Assembly: GCA_020466095.1 (NCBI GenBank) | Contig: CM035807.1 | Location: 30,133,176 to 30,197,175 of the forward strand | From: Chlorops oryzae | Taxonomy: Eukaryota > Arthropoda > Insecta > Diptera > Chloropidae | DNA length: 64,000 nucleotides | Reading direction: 5' to 3' | Shown: positions 1-20,717 of the stretch, piece by piece | How the letters are laid out: each line of letters opens with the position of its first letter | Numbering within the stretch: position 1 is the first letter of the stretch | Position numbers and translations under genes: made by a program | The notes under the pieces: model-generated | What the model was told of the DNA's origin: nothing | Databases searched by the model: none | The model's input: only the letters and a program-made list of their open reading frames with translations

Positions 1-525
1 TTGGCGGAAAATGTTCTTCGGATCTTAGTCGTTCTACAGAGATGTCCCATCATATGGGATTTTATTCGGTGTATTGGAGCATTGTGCTTAACGAAGCCGA
101 ATGGGGGAATGGGGTACCCAAAATGAGATCGATTCACTCAAAAATTAGGTTGTTATTGAGTTTGATTTTCAGTTAATGATTTCTAATAAAGTCTTCTCTG
201 GATAATGTGAAATATGTGGACACATGGAAGTAGGCTTATAGGTACATAATATTACACTGGTATTCTAACTTTTCGCAATAAAGCAAGCTAAAAAATCCTT
301 AGGATAACAAGTGAGAAACAAGCGTCACTATTGAATTTTTCTAAATTGCACTGTTTAGCAAAATAATTTTTTAATGTGAATTTCGTACAAATTTGAATTA
401 AATAAAGCAAATTAAACACACAAAACTTAAGCCTCGATATTGTGAACAGCCTCGGTAGTATGAACAGGTCTTGCAAAAGTAAGTTCACGCCGTCCAAATG
501 TACTGTATTTTATTTATGCATAATT

Positions 526-1036
526 ATAGCATTGACAGATATATGGTGTAAAGTCTATAGACTTCACACTACAATACAAAAAGTCTATGTTGGGGTGACA
601 CACTACAATTGATTGTGGATTTCTATTGTGGACTTCTTTAAAACAGCTGATAATTGAAAATTAAAACAACAACAAAAACAATAAAAACATTTTGGTAGCA
701 TTTAGCCTCGATTTTATCTCAAAAGGATCCATGAAAATATCGTTTATTTGTTATACAAATCCATACGATGGAATTAATTTCATGCATTTCGCATAAATTA
801 CTTGAAATTATAAATTTAAACATCTGGTTTCCGATAAAATAATCGATATTTCGTTTAATTTTGTGCAGCGTTGCCATATCAATCTAAGAAGTCCACAATA
901 AATCCTCCTTTTCAATGTAGTGTGAAGTCTATAAAAAGTCTATGTTGGCTAAGGTAGACTTTTAAGAAATACCTATGTGTGTCACCTAGACTTCACACCA
1001 TCATGGTGTAAAATACCTATGTCTGTCAGTGCTATA
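526..1036. mobile_element. Foldback MITE, about 510 bp
   Basis: The two ends are inverted copies. The left reads TATAGCATTGACAGATATA and the complement of the right reads TATAGCACTGACAGACATA. Inside, the arms keep repeating related blocks in inverted orientation (AGTCTATAGACTTCACAC and GAAGTCTATAAAAAGTCTATG type), so most of the element can fold on itself. There is no coding capacity. A related piece lies near 50993-51080 (GTGTGTACCCCAACATAGA), so the family is dispersed. The class is not assignable, because the flanking duplication is not clear. Confidence 0.7.
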
Positions 1037-1618
1037 AAACACAAAATTGGGACAAAATTATTGTCTGCAATAGTTCCTTAAATGATGACGCCCACATAAG
1101 TAAGCATCGTAAGATGTAAATCCATATCGAAATTTCTTTTTTGTGAGTACTTTATCTTATGAGGCAGCAAGTTATTGTGCAAAAACGCGATTTTCACGAA
1201 CACTTAGGGCTTCACAATTTAATTAATTATTTAAACAGGAAACAGGTATTTTAAAAACATGTAATTGCAGTAATGCTATTTCCTGTTGGGTTATTTAACT
1301 AGCATCACACGAAAATGTACGGTGCACCCGATATTCATTGTCAACACAATCGATAAATTCAAAACAATTGAGCCTTTGTTGTTTCCTTTTGTTGTCTTTC
1401 GGTTTCTCCGTTTTTCCTCTTATTTTTCGACGCCATTTTTATATCACCTTCGACATTTGCTTTCGTTAAATTCACTTTTCTGTAAGAAATCAACACTGTT
1501 AACCAATAATCGCACAAACTTTATACAAAACGCGGATATATATTGCGATGTGCCGAGAATATCGATATATTGAATTTGCTTGTGCTGTGGAGCTGCTAGT
1601 CGTTTGGTGGTATCAAAG

Positions 1619-1665
1619 AGGCCTTTTACACTAGTCCATTGTTGACCGTCATTCTCATTTTGAGA
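1619..1665. repeat. Solo terminus of the MITE family at 59418-59626
   Basis: AGGCCTTTTACACTAGTC followed by TATTGAC-like sequence (CATTGTTGACCGTCATTCTC) matches both arms of the complete foldback element at 59418-59626. No partner arm is visible nearby, so this looks like a truncated copy. Confidence 0.6.
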
Positions 1666-2169
1666 ACAAAACGATATTTCGTTATCGAAAATTTGAGCGT
1701 TTGTGTGCTTTCAGACACGCAGATTTTTTGCGGGTCTTAATCGCCGATTTGCTTTTGTTTTACTGTTCTATCGGCGAGACATGATTTTAACCTAAAGATG
1801 TTTTATTGAAATTGTTTTTCTGTTTGCTGTTTTGTACATTCTGGTCTACTTGTTTGAGAAAGTATAACGATTTACCTTTGTTTAAGGCAAATCAAAACCT
1901 AAAAAAACTAAATTTATGCAAAAAAAATTCAAAGTTTTCATCTAACGGTCAGAAATGCCAGAAATCGTCGCAAAATCTTTGGTACGAACGATTTGTACTT
2001 GTTCCCTTCTCTCACTCCACCCCCTTGACCCCTTTGATTGCTCTGCTAGCATTTTTTTTTCGCGTTTTGTGAATATTTTTGAGTTGTGTCTCTTTAGTTG
2101 GCTAAGTGCGATATATTATCCGCTATTTTCGATGTGCTTCCGCAGGCTTAAGTCTATACTTTCGTCCAC

Positions 2170-2193
2170 TATCGATAGTGGAAGCTATCGATA
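2170..2193. promoter_or_regulatory. Two adjacent DRE palindromes (TATCGATA)
   Basis: TATCGATA occurs at 2170-2177 and 2186-2193, each inside a longer palindrome (CACTATCGATAGTG and AGCTATCGATAGCT). In flies TATCGATA is the DRE core bound by DREF at housekeeping promoters. No gene start is recognised beside it, so a promoter role here is inference only. Confidence 0.45.
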
Positions 2194-3089
2194 GCTCCCA
2201 AGCCCAATGCAACTGGCTGTCTCCACTATCAATTTAATATTTTGCCGGGCTAGATGCAGGAAACATGTTTCACCAAACTTCCCTTTTAACTTGCGGGAAA
2301 GAAGCACAGGTTACTACTGGCACCCTGAACTTGGTATTTAGGAGAATTTTCGTTTAAAATAAAGTTAAAAGTTTTGGCACGTTAAAACGATACGGCTATA
2401 CAGTGGGATCGCTCCATACATCTTGCAGGAAAATTAAGCGGGAGTGGTCTACCATAATGAAAATTGGTATACATGCCTTAGTTGACCTAATTAAGATATA
2501 AACCAGAATTCCTCATAATTGATCCACACCTTGGGGTGCCCCTTAAATGATGGTTCAAATTGGAAATTTTGTCAAAATGACACTGTTAAATAGCATTTGA
2601 ATTTTCGAAGAAATTTTATGACAAACGACGTTAAAAATTTGAAGCGATTTAATGATTTCAGTTCATTTTCTTTAGTAAACTGAGATTAAATATTTGAAAC
2701 ATAAAAGTAGGATGGTCGAAGAATCCTTTTTTCGCTGAAATTCAGTTTTCCGGCATTTCCTCCCTAGTTCGCCACTTTATAATTGACAAAATGGTGTAGC
2801 TTCTTGTGATTGAGATTTAAGAACAAATAATTATTTAAAAAAAAAACTCCTTCACATTTAAAAGAGTCTTTTATTATTAAATTTTAAAACATTTATTTAA
2901 CCTTAAAATATTGATTTTGAAAAGGCTTTGGCTTTTGTTATTCGACTTTTATGCAATATTTTTTTCACCTGTAGTACAAAACCTTGCAAATTGATTTTCA
3001 TCCTAGGAGGAAAAACTCGCGTAAAGGTCTCTTATCCGAGAAAGTCTTCGTTTTTTTTGTAAATCAGTTCCATCTGTAGCGTAGCGAGG

Positions 3090-3228
3090 GTGATTGAAGG
3101 GGGCAGCCGCCTCGGGCGCCAATTAATATATTCTTTAATATATGAAGATATTTTTATTGTGGTTGGTTGGAGGGGTCGGCATTTCCTGCATTTTGCCCCC
3201 ATCGTGATCCGGGCGCTGAAATGTCTCG

Positions 3229-3235
<7 letters not shown>
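3090..3235. repeat. Dispersed repeat, related to 14480-14605
   Basis: GGCGCCAA, an AT-rich spacer, then GGCATTTCCTGCATTTTGCCCCCATCGTG and GGGCGCTGAAATGTC-like blocks. These are matched in order by GGCGCCAA, GGGGCAGCATTTCC, GCGCCCCCATTGTT and CGGGCGTCGAAAGGTC at 14480-14605. It overlaps the last codons of the bHLH gene, whose stop is at 3229-3231. Class unknown. Confidence 0.6.
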
Positions 3236-12539
<9,304 letters not shown>

Positions 12540-13519
12540 CGTGGAGGTATTTTTGAACGGATAACTACCTATATATCTTTATTTTTAATTTTTTTTATTT
12601 TTTTTTTTAATTTTTATTAATTCTTTTATTCCAATGCGATTGATGATTTTTATGCTTTTAAGCCTATGCACAGCTGTCACCGAAGTTCGAGCGAAATTCG
12701 AATATCACCTTTTTTTTCGCTCGCCAATATCAAACCAGAAGCCACGAATGCTTTAAGCGAAATGCTCCAAGATTAAAGAACGATTACTATCGACACTCAA
12801 GATCACCTTCGGTTTAGAGTTGAGTTTGTATTTTTCTTCTTATTTACTCATGAAATGGATACACCTTTTCGTACCATTTTTCTCCATACAAACACAAGTG
12901 TGTTCGTATTTCCTTCCTCTCAATAGAGATCGCGGGTATTTATATATGACACAATAAATTGATGATGTATTTCGTATGTACATTGTACCTGTCGATGAAA
13001 AAAAGAATTTTTTTTTTTTTTATCATCATTGAATTGATATTTTGAGTTTTCATTTTTTATTTCAGAGTTGAATGAAATTATTATTGGTTTTATTTCAAAA
13101 GTTCTTTACAAAGAAAATATTATCGAAAATAAAATTGGACTTAAAAATAATATAGGTATAATTAAGAAAGAACGGCGTAGGCTACCGCCAAATGCAATCT
13201 GCATTTAGAAAGGATAAAATAAAAGCTTTGTGTGCTATCATGCCAGTCACAATATTTAAATATGACGCGACACTTACGTCATGTGTAGCTTTAAGTCCCG
13301 AATTCAAGAATGCGGTAAAGTGTATTTTTCCCGAATTACTTTCGTGCAGCTTTTGTGGAATTTTATATTGATCGAAATTTCTATTCTTATCCGAAAGACA
13401 ATCAGATACTTATATACGGACGTGACAAAAACGTCATTTTTTCCCAGCGTAAGCAGGGTAATGTAGTTTTGTGCGGATCTTGTAACAGCAAGGACTCAGC
13501 TCCGTAGATATATGTAGAC

Positions 13520-13988
13520 CAGCGTTGCCAGATGAATTTTCTTAAAAAGCGGGATATTTTAAAAATTTATCCAAAAAATGCGGGATTTCACAAGCAATTG
13601 CGGGACAAATTTAAATTTACTTTCGCGAGACAACAAATGTGGAATTCCAACAAAAACCCCTTAACAAAGTATTAATTATGTATATTCAGAATTACTTTTT
13701 CTTTCTATGGCTTTATTGCTCGCATTCAAAGATTTTAAACATTTTGTTACGTTAGTAAATTATTTTTTAATTTCTTACATTTTGTTACATTAGTAGATTA
13801 TTTCAAATTTATTTGTACTTTTCTGACCCTTTCACCGAATCTAAGATATCTTTTTTATCTTTAACAAACTAAAAGTTAGTTTCCATATATTTGAAAAAAA
13901 GCGGGATTTTTCATGTCCCGGCGGGACATTATAATTTTAGGCCAAAAAGCGGGACATCCCGCAAAATGCGGGACGTCTGGCAACGCTG
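13520..13988. mobile_element. hAT-like MITE with 8-bp target duplication
   Basis: The 469-bp element has termini CAGCGTTGCCAGA and TCTGGCAACGCTG, a perfect 13-bp inverted repeat. It is flanked by the identical 8-bp duplication ATGTAGAC (13512-13519 and 13989-13996). An 8-bp duplication with CAG-starting termini is typical of the hAT superfamily. No coding capacity. Subterminal AAAGCGGGAC/GTCCCGC motifs repeat near both ends. Confidence 0.88.
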
Positions 13989-14044
13989 ATGTAGACAAAT
14001 ATACATATTCTCGATCAGGACCGAAAACTGTTTTCGAAATTCCT

Positions 14045-14390
14045 TCCAAACGGCTGGAGCAATCACATCAAAATTTGATCACACAGGTATGTTGGGTCCC
14101 GAGAAAGATCCTAAGTGAAAATGGAAGATATCCGCCCACTGCCACGCCCACAAATGCAGCTTTTTCGTAACTTTTAAAGTAAAAAGCGTAGAAGCTTCCA
14201 ATTCGAAACATGGGTTGACCAAGACAAATGAAAGGATTACGGGAATAATTGATGTGATCCGCCAACTGTCAAGACTTTTATATACGAACCTACGTATATT
14301 CGTACGGAAGGGCAGAAAATAGTGCCCCAATATTGTGGGAAAGCTGGGTATATAAAAGTCCGCCTTGACCGACTTTAGCTTTCTAAATTG
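14045..14390 (-). repeat. Reverse, shortened copy of the repeat at 32121-32777
   Basis: Blocks such as CCGCCCACTGCCACGCCCAC, ATTTGATCACACAGGTATG and the end block CCGACTTTAGCTTTCT are reverse complements of segments in the 32-kb copy. It ends with the shared CTGGGTATATAAAAGT/CCGACTTTAGC signature. Frames through it are repeat artefacts. Confidence 0.75.
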
Positions 14391-14479
14391 TTTTTTTTTT
14401 TTTTTTTTTGTTATTGTAAAAATGAGTCCTAAGCCACGCCCAAAAAAGCTTTTTCTCTGGGTAGTAGCATAGTGAAGAC

Positions 14480-14605
14480 GGCGCCAAATATTATTTTAAA
14501 ATTTATAAAGGTATTTTTAATTAGGACGGCAGGAAGGGGCAGCATTTCCTCTACTGCGCCCCCATTGTTCCACGGGCGTCGAAAGGTCACGCTAGGTCAC
14601 TAGGT
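14480..14605. repeat. Dispersed repeat, related to 3090-3235
   Basis: Shares the ordered blocks GGCGCCAA, GGCAGCATTTCC, GCCCCCAT and GGGCG..GAAA.GTC with the copy at 3090-3235. No coding frame. Confidence 0.6.
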
Positions 14606-16909
14606 CTTTGGGTATACTTTCGAACACAATAAGAAAGGACATGCAAAACTTCAATGAATCATATTATGAAGAGATATTTTTCCAAAGCCGTATTTAGGAG
14701 GGATAAAACAAGTCTCTTCAAAGGATCTCAAGGGTCTTGCCGGCTCAGGAATGCAAATAGTACTGAGAGCATCTACATTTTTGTAAATACATATCTCAAA
14801 AAGATACATATTCAATGAATTATTAATGCTAAATATTTTTTTAGCTTTGGAAGACTAAAACAATAATTTAAATGTTTATCCATAGACTTGCCGCTAGTGC
14901 TTTGAGAATTGATTGTAGCTGAGAGATGTAATTGATTGTAAATACAATAATAATCAAATAAGATACATTTTGTTTTTAATGCTTAAATTTTTTTTTGTTT
15001 GGTAATACACTGAAAGAAATAATTTAATTTTATCCGATAGCACTGGCAGCTAGTGCTTTGAGTAATTGATTGTAGCATAAGGTTGTGATTGATTGTAATA
15101 AATAAATAATAATAAATAAATAATTTAATTTTAATTTATTTCTTTTTTCTTTTTTGTGGAAAATTTTTTCTCTGTGTAACATTTTCTCGCTGAACTTAAA
15201 TTTTTTTGTATTACCTACTCATCAGTCGCCATTTATTTCATTTTTCCATATTTATTAGTTTTTGAGAAATAAAATTTTGAAAACTTCAAAATCCTTTTCA
15301 AGGTGCCGCAGTCGACTATACTCTTTGGTCAGGGCCTCTTTCCAGTTCTGCCAGAATTGATTCAGAGATGATAAGCGTCATATAAAAAAACCCAAAAATT
15401 TCTGATTCATTTCTGAAGCATTTTTTTTTTTATATGAATCTTTTCATTTCTGGCCGAGCTGGAGTGAGCCCCTCACGTTTGGAATAGCATAGATTCAACT
15501 GACATATTTTGTGTACATGGGTCCGACGGAAGGACAAGTAAACCGACCCCCAAATTCAAGCAAAGCTGATCATTTCTAAATGCATTTTTAAAATTTTATT
15601 TTTAAAATAAAATAAAATTACTAGCTCTTTTATTTAGTAATCTCTGTCATGAAAGAACCAATAAAAAAAAAATTCAATTATTCAGAAAAGAAAAAAAATT
15701 TGTACCTATTTCTATTTAACGCTCTCTGCTACGGAGAGAGGTTATTGACGTGCCTGGACTACCCCAAACGTAAACGTATACAAACGGATTGTTATAAAAG
15801 TTGATTAAATGCAAACCAAAAAAGACTTTCCTCGAACAAAAGAATGCATCGAACACGAGCTCATGGCATTTGTTCGACCAACGCGTGACATTACAGGTAC
15901 CTACCTACCTACCTATGTACCTATCTAGCTGCCAATGCGAATAAAAGTGTAGCAAAGTGATGTATGTACGTGCAACGCAACGAATAGCGTTGGACGCACT
16001 ACTTCATGAGCTATTTACTTGGTTAACATTTTCCATTGTCCATCGTTCATTAATTAGTGTCACTTCAAAGTGTAGTGAACGAGTGAAACTGAATGGAATG
16101 ATGTGGGGGACAACTCTATTACAAATTTATGATATCTCATTATCGTCGCTATAATTGAATGATGGCGAAGAGAGGATTCAATGTTTGAAGAGGAAAAAGA
16201 AAAATTGTTGTTTTTTTTTTCACACTCTTTAAAGTGTGAACGATTAATATTGTGTTCGTGATCATCTTAAAGTTCTTAGATTACCGAACTGTCAGGATAC
16301 ATATTTGTAACAAGTCCTTTTTTTTTGGTCAAGAAAACCGTTGGCATCGTGTCGGAGGGGGGTATAACAGAGTCCCGCTTGACGTTTGATTTCTCAATAG
16401 TTTTTTCAATGCGTGTTATATCTCATCGGATGGTAACTCGTCGAAAAGTCTACCGATGAAGTTAAAATGGTCTAGAAAGGCCCTCCGAAAGAGCCTTGAG
16501 CAAAGTGCTTAAAAGATTAGAGAAACTAATTTTTAAAAAAGAAGTCATCGATACTGTTCTTCAGTCAGCAAATATGTAAATAAGTTTTGAATATTTGTTT
16601 CATTTTAATTAAAAAACAAAAATCCAAAAATAGTATTTTATCCACACTTCTCCACGACTCGACTCAATATTTATGCTTCGATCACTTTTAAACTGAACTT
16701 TTTAATCGAATTGAATTCTTCAAAAGCAAACACAAGTGTTTCTTAATTGAAATTCTTAGGTCTTAAGCTTTTTCGCTATTTCAGTCAATTTTTTTTTTTT
16801 TTTATTTTTTTTTTTTTTTTTAATTTCGCTTTCAAGCTGTGCTCTATGGATTGAAAACTACTTTTAAATTTCCATTTCATCATAAAATTTTATGACGCCA
16901 AACAATTGA
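14606..16909. other. Intergenic DNA, no gene recognised
   Basis: AT-rich, with poly-T tracts and short imperfect duplications: CGCTAGTGCTTTGAG..ATTGATTGTAGC occurs near 14890 and, as CAGCTAGTGCTTTGAG..ATTGATTGTAGC, near 15045. A CCTA run lies at 15900-15915. No conserved coding exon or RNA gene was recognised. Confidence 0.5.
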
Positions 16910-17484
16910 CTATCCGATTTCAAAATTTTTACTCATTTCATCGGAAATAAAGGCAGCTATACGTTCCTACAATATATATATATATATATGTATATGGAGC
17001 AGAGCATACCTGAGTTAAAGTAGAACAATTCGTTTGATCGTACCAAGCATTAGGTTGAACTATTCCAAATGGAACACAAAATAAATCACAACAGCTGCAT
17101 ATTTTGCGAGCGTCTTCTCCTAAATGCATATATGTTTTGTAGCCCAGCAAAGTCGATTGGAAGTAAGACTTAATTATATATTTTCTTCTATTCCAACTAG
17201 GCATATTTATGTTGGCATTGCAAAAGATGCTAAAAATTGTTAAGAAAAAATTAATTGATATGCAAAAAAAAAAAAAAATAAGAAACCCACTGTCGAAAAT
17301 TCCTGTGAGAATAATTCTGGCTCATCAATTCGTGCAAATATTCAACGCATGCAAATTTATGGAACCATATCCTTTATTATACTTTTATTTTACTACTCAA
17401 CTATTCACCTGGTCCTATGGGAAAATGTACACATAGGTACAATTTGAGCACACAACGTCCCATCCAGACCATATAGGGAGTGCC
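16910..17484 (-). CDS. Possible small cysteine-rich gene, not recognised
   Basis: Three minus-strand segments can be joined in one open frame through good splice sites: 17409-17484 (TTTTTCAG acceptor, CCAG|GTGAAT donor), 17010-17229 (TTTTTAG acceptor, CTCAG|GTATGC donor) and 16910-16966 (ATTGTAG acceptor, stop TAG). The product includes NMPSWNRRKYIIK, HLGEDARKICSCCDLFC and the terminal ERIAAFISDEMSKNFEIG. It is about 115 residues if the first segment is coding throughout, and the true start is uncertain (ATG at 17202-17204 is one choice). The middle frame is open even without splicing, which weakens the splice evidence. No family is recognised and chance is possible. Confidence 0.35.
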
Positions 17485-18062
17485 CTGAAAAAGAGTGCAA
17501 AAGGACTCCATTAAAGCACTCTGACGAAGTTTTTTCGGACTGCTAGGATTGCTTCAAAATGAATGTTCCCGGAGAAATTTCCCCTAGAAGTTTTTCTCGC
17601 CGGAAAAGCAAGTATTAAAGACGTCAATAAAAGAAATAATCTCATATTTCCTTAAAAATCGTCGATATTTTAGGTCCCTTCTCTTCATAGTATGTATCGA
17701 ATGGAGGAATTTTTTTTTTCCAAATCCGTAGGGAATATTTCGAATCGGACTGATTAGCACATGTTCTGTTCTTTAACGAGTTACTTTCAAAATTGTTCGC
17801 TGAAATCGAAGTCAACATCAATCCTTTTTGATGAAAATATTTTCTACAGCCTGAAACTCATCACCTATCAAACTAAGTATAACGACGATAAGCTCCATAG
17901 AAACGGAGAAAGTATCACCATTTCATTTTAATTTCTAAATTTATTTTTTTCTCTTTAACTTAAAATCTTGAGAAAACCTCGAATCGAAAAATAAATAAAA
18001 TTTCTCAGAATCACAACTTTACGTTTTTAAATAAAATAAAAAATAAAAAATTAAAATACAAA

Positions 18063-20474
18063 TTAGGCAGAAAATTTCAATGGACGTATTTCCATAAACT
18101 TATCAAGTAACTCATCCGTCACTAGCTTACGAGCGGCTTGGTGTTCCAATACAATGGGCGTAACCGCCTAAAAAAAAAAAAACGAAATTCAATGAGCATG
18201 AACGGATTTAAATAATAAATTTCTACCCACCTCGATAGCTAGTTTCTTGATTTCACCTGTAAGCATTTCACCCTTACTGTAGGCAATTCGAATTTCTTCG
18301 AGTTTCTTATCATCTTCAAGAAAGAATTTCAATAATTGATACGCAACGTCAACGTCAGGTATTCCGCCAAGTTTGCGATGCTCCTCGACTGTAGCCCTTC
18401 CTCCGGAAAATGCATATTTATTGATTTTATTCTTTATTTGTTTCGCTGTATCAGTTAGAAAAATGGCGGAATTTTGATCGCTGGCTGACATCTTTGATTT
18501 GGCACCTTGAAGCGCCGGGAAAAATGTTGAATGAATTAATGCACATTTTGGAAATCCAATGCGTGGCGCAACGTCTCTTGTCATACGAAAATACGGATCT
18601 TGATCGATAGCGCACGGAATGAGGCAGTGAACTTTTTGACCACCAAAAATAAATGGAAATGAACTTGATATCGCCGGGGCCGCCTGTGCAGCAGGGAAGC
18701 CAATTTTCCCAATTATATCGGAGTCACCAAAACCGAAAATTCCTTTAACTTGATTGAATGTGACACATTTTTGAATGCGTATCACATTTTGATATAAAGC
18801 CGTGCATTTTCTATAAAAGAATATTTATAATTAAATATGGAGATGGTCAAAAATAAAATCTACTAACAATAAGGCGGGCACGTCAATGGTGTATATATGC
18901 ACAATTTAGCCGACCTACGTCACATCGCTGAGATGGTCATAGTGGCTAAGGTGCTGGTTAAAGATACCTGATGTGGCTTTCCACACTTCTCGGCAATTTA
19001 TGAAAATTAAATTTTTTCAATTGCCAAATATTACATTTTTCACTCTAAGTGAAAAATGAGGGACCAAAAAAGCCCATATAATTAATTAGAAAAAATTGAT
19101 TATTTATTGGTATCTATGTCCTTGATGACATTGAAATTCCTCATTAATTTTAATAATAAAATAATTGAATTTCTGTTTTAAGATCATATAAATATTTATA
19201 TTCTAAAATTAGATACAGTGTTATGCTTGGTTTAATTTTATGATCACAACAGAAAATAACAATTTTATTTTATTGGATCAGAAATAACATTAATAGCGAG
19301 ATTTTACTGAAGATGAAAACTTTTATGAGTTTAAACTCAGTAAACTAAATAATTAGCTTATTAGAGTTTGAATTGAACCGGTTAAAATTATTTTCAATGA
19401 GTTTATTTATCAAAAATAAAAATTATTTCAGTTTGGATACTCGACAAATTATGCAATACAAATATAATGCAGTATATTCTTTGAAAAACCAGTGTTGCGA
19501 TTTCGAACTGGTTTTCATTGTGTTAACATCACGATCTTCACACTTTTAATTCGCGTTACTGAAGAAATGGTATAACTTAGCAGTTATTTTCTGAGTAAAC
19601 ACATCAAAATCAAAACCAATTTTGAGTATAATAAAATCTAGTAACATTTATCTTCAGGCATGAATTCAATTTTGATTTCTTGATTGAAAAATAAAACTAA
19701 TAAGTTTTATCTTGACTGAGTCAAATCAAAACCAAATGAATGATATTTTGATTAAAATTCACGAGCCAATCTTAAAATGCATACTTAAATTTAATTTTCA
19801 GAAATTATTCTATCAACAGTTATGTCCCTGATTAACCAAAGCACTTCTCTTTTTAGATCAAAAAGCTCGCAAAATTAATTTGCTGTAATTTAAGAGGATG
19901 TTTTCATTGAAGCAAATTTTGAACATAACTATCAGTAAACAATGAAGCTATAATTGTATGGTCAGGGACAGTTGAATTTAAATCAATGATTTAGTAAAAA
20001 TGAATTTTATAATAACTTAGAATTATAATGAAATAAACTATTTCTTTGAAACACAGAGGGCTCAAAAATGATAAATAGAAAAATTTCAATTAATTTACTA
20101 AATTGTCCTTGATACATAAAATTCCAGATTGTTAAATAAATTTGAATGCATCCCCTATTTTAGCATTTTAGAGCCAAAATTGCATCTTCATTTTAAGTCT
20201 TCCAAGAGCCCGGTTGGCAACATCGTTTCTTGAAGTTCAACAATACAGTTATTATAAAAAATTATATAAAAATGTAACTATTCATAATAATGGTAAAGTG
20301 ACCATTCATGACCAACTTGGTTCCTACTAAAGGCCTGTTCCTGTAAGTATAGTGTGTAAATCGCGATGTGAGAAAAATATTCCTCTTCGTATGAAATGGT
20401 GAGCCGGTTTACCACTAATCTTTTCAAAACGTTCAATTAACTCATCATCAATTTTCGATGATCCGAAACGCTCT

Positions 20475-20505
<31 letters not shown>

Positions 20506-20717
20506 CATATTAAAATCATTTCATACAATGCAAATATATAATGGAGCTTACTTATTAACTTGTCGTAGTCGATCCCAGCGTCATTTTTGCTTGCGACGTT
20601 CCAAGGATTGACAACGTCATCTTCTAGCGAAGCTGTTTCGACTCCAATTGGAACTTGAGACGATTGTCCATTGAGGGTAAGATCGTCGATTCTATTTGTG
20701 ACATTTACTTCCGTCAT
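18063..20717 (-). CDS. TrpRS: Cytosolic tryptophanyl-tRNA synthetase; one exon not found
   Basis: Class I aminoacyl-tRNA synthetase that charges tRNA-Trp in the cytosol. Visible exons are 20552-20717 (start ATG; ends DYDKLI), 20472 down to about 20345 ([17 protein letters not shown], then [11 protein letters not shown]), 18231-18810 ([59 protein letters not shown], and the KMSAS loop [12 protein letters not shown]) and 18063-18167 ([10 protein letters not shown] to stop). Phases agree for all clear junctions. The roughly 85-90 residues expected between FFSHRDLH and KCTALYQN, which carry the HIGH-type motif (HVGH or HIGH) and the TDDEK segment, are absent from 18811-20344. That stretch is AT-rich and non-coding. 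The end of exon 2 also loses family similarity abruptly with no convincing donor. The gene is therefore either mis-assembled or missing this exon. Confidence 0.85.
18811..20344. other. AT-rich stretch replacing the expected TrpRS middle exon
   Basis: On the minus strand this lies between the second and third visible TrpRS exons. I looked for the family's GRGPSSE, H-x-G-H and TDDEK segments in all frames by eye and found none. It contains only AT-rich sequence and a short moderately GC-richer patch near 18900-19000 with no recognised function. Confidence 0.6.

Larger units (their letters stand above)
1..3228. other. Intergenic DNA, no gene recognised
   Basis: I see no conserved coding segment on either strand. 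The stretch holds an inverted-repeat element (526-1036), one end of a second MITE family (1619-1665), a pair of DRE-type palindromes (2170-2193) and the start of a dispersed repeat (3090-3235). Short ATG-started frames here are AT-rich and have no family resemblance. The DRE pair could belong to a promoter of a gene beyond the left edge, which cannot be tested here. Confidence 0.5.

Noticed and set aside
15809..15897. Possible short exon (MQTKKDFPRTKECIEH) with a CAG|GTACCT donor
   Set aside because: No partner exon found downstream and the frame closes in 39 codons; chance is likely.
18900..18985. Possible tRNA-like segment (GTGGCTAAGGTGCTGGTTAA)
   Set aside because: Slight resemblance to a Ser/Leu tRNA D-arm, but no cloverleaf or T-loop (GGTTCGA) could be placed.
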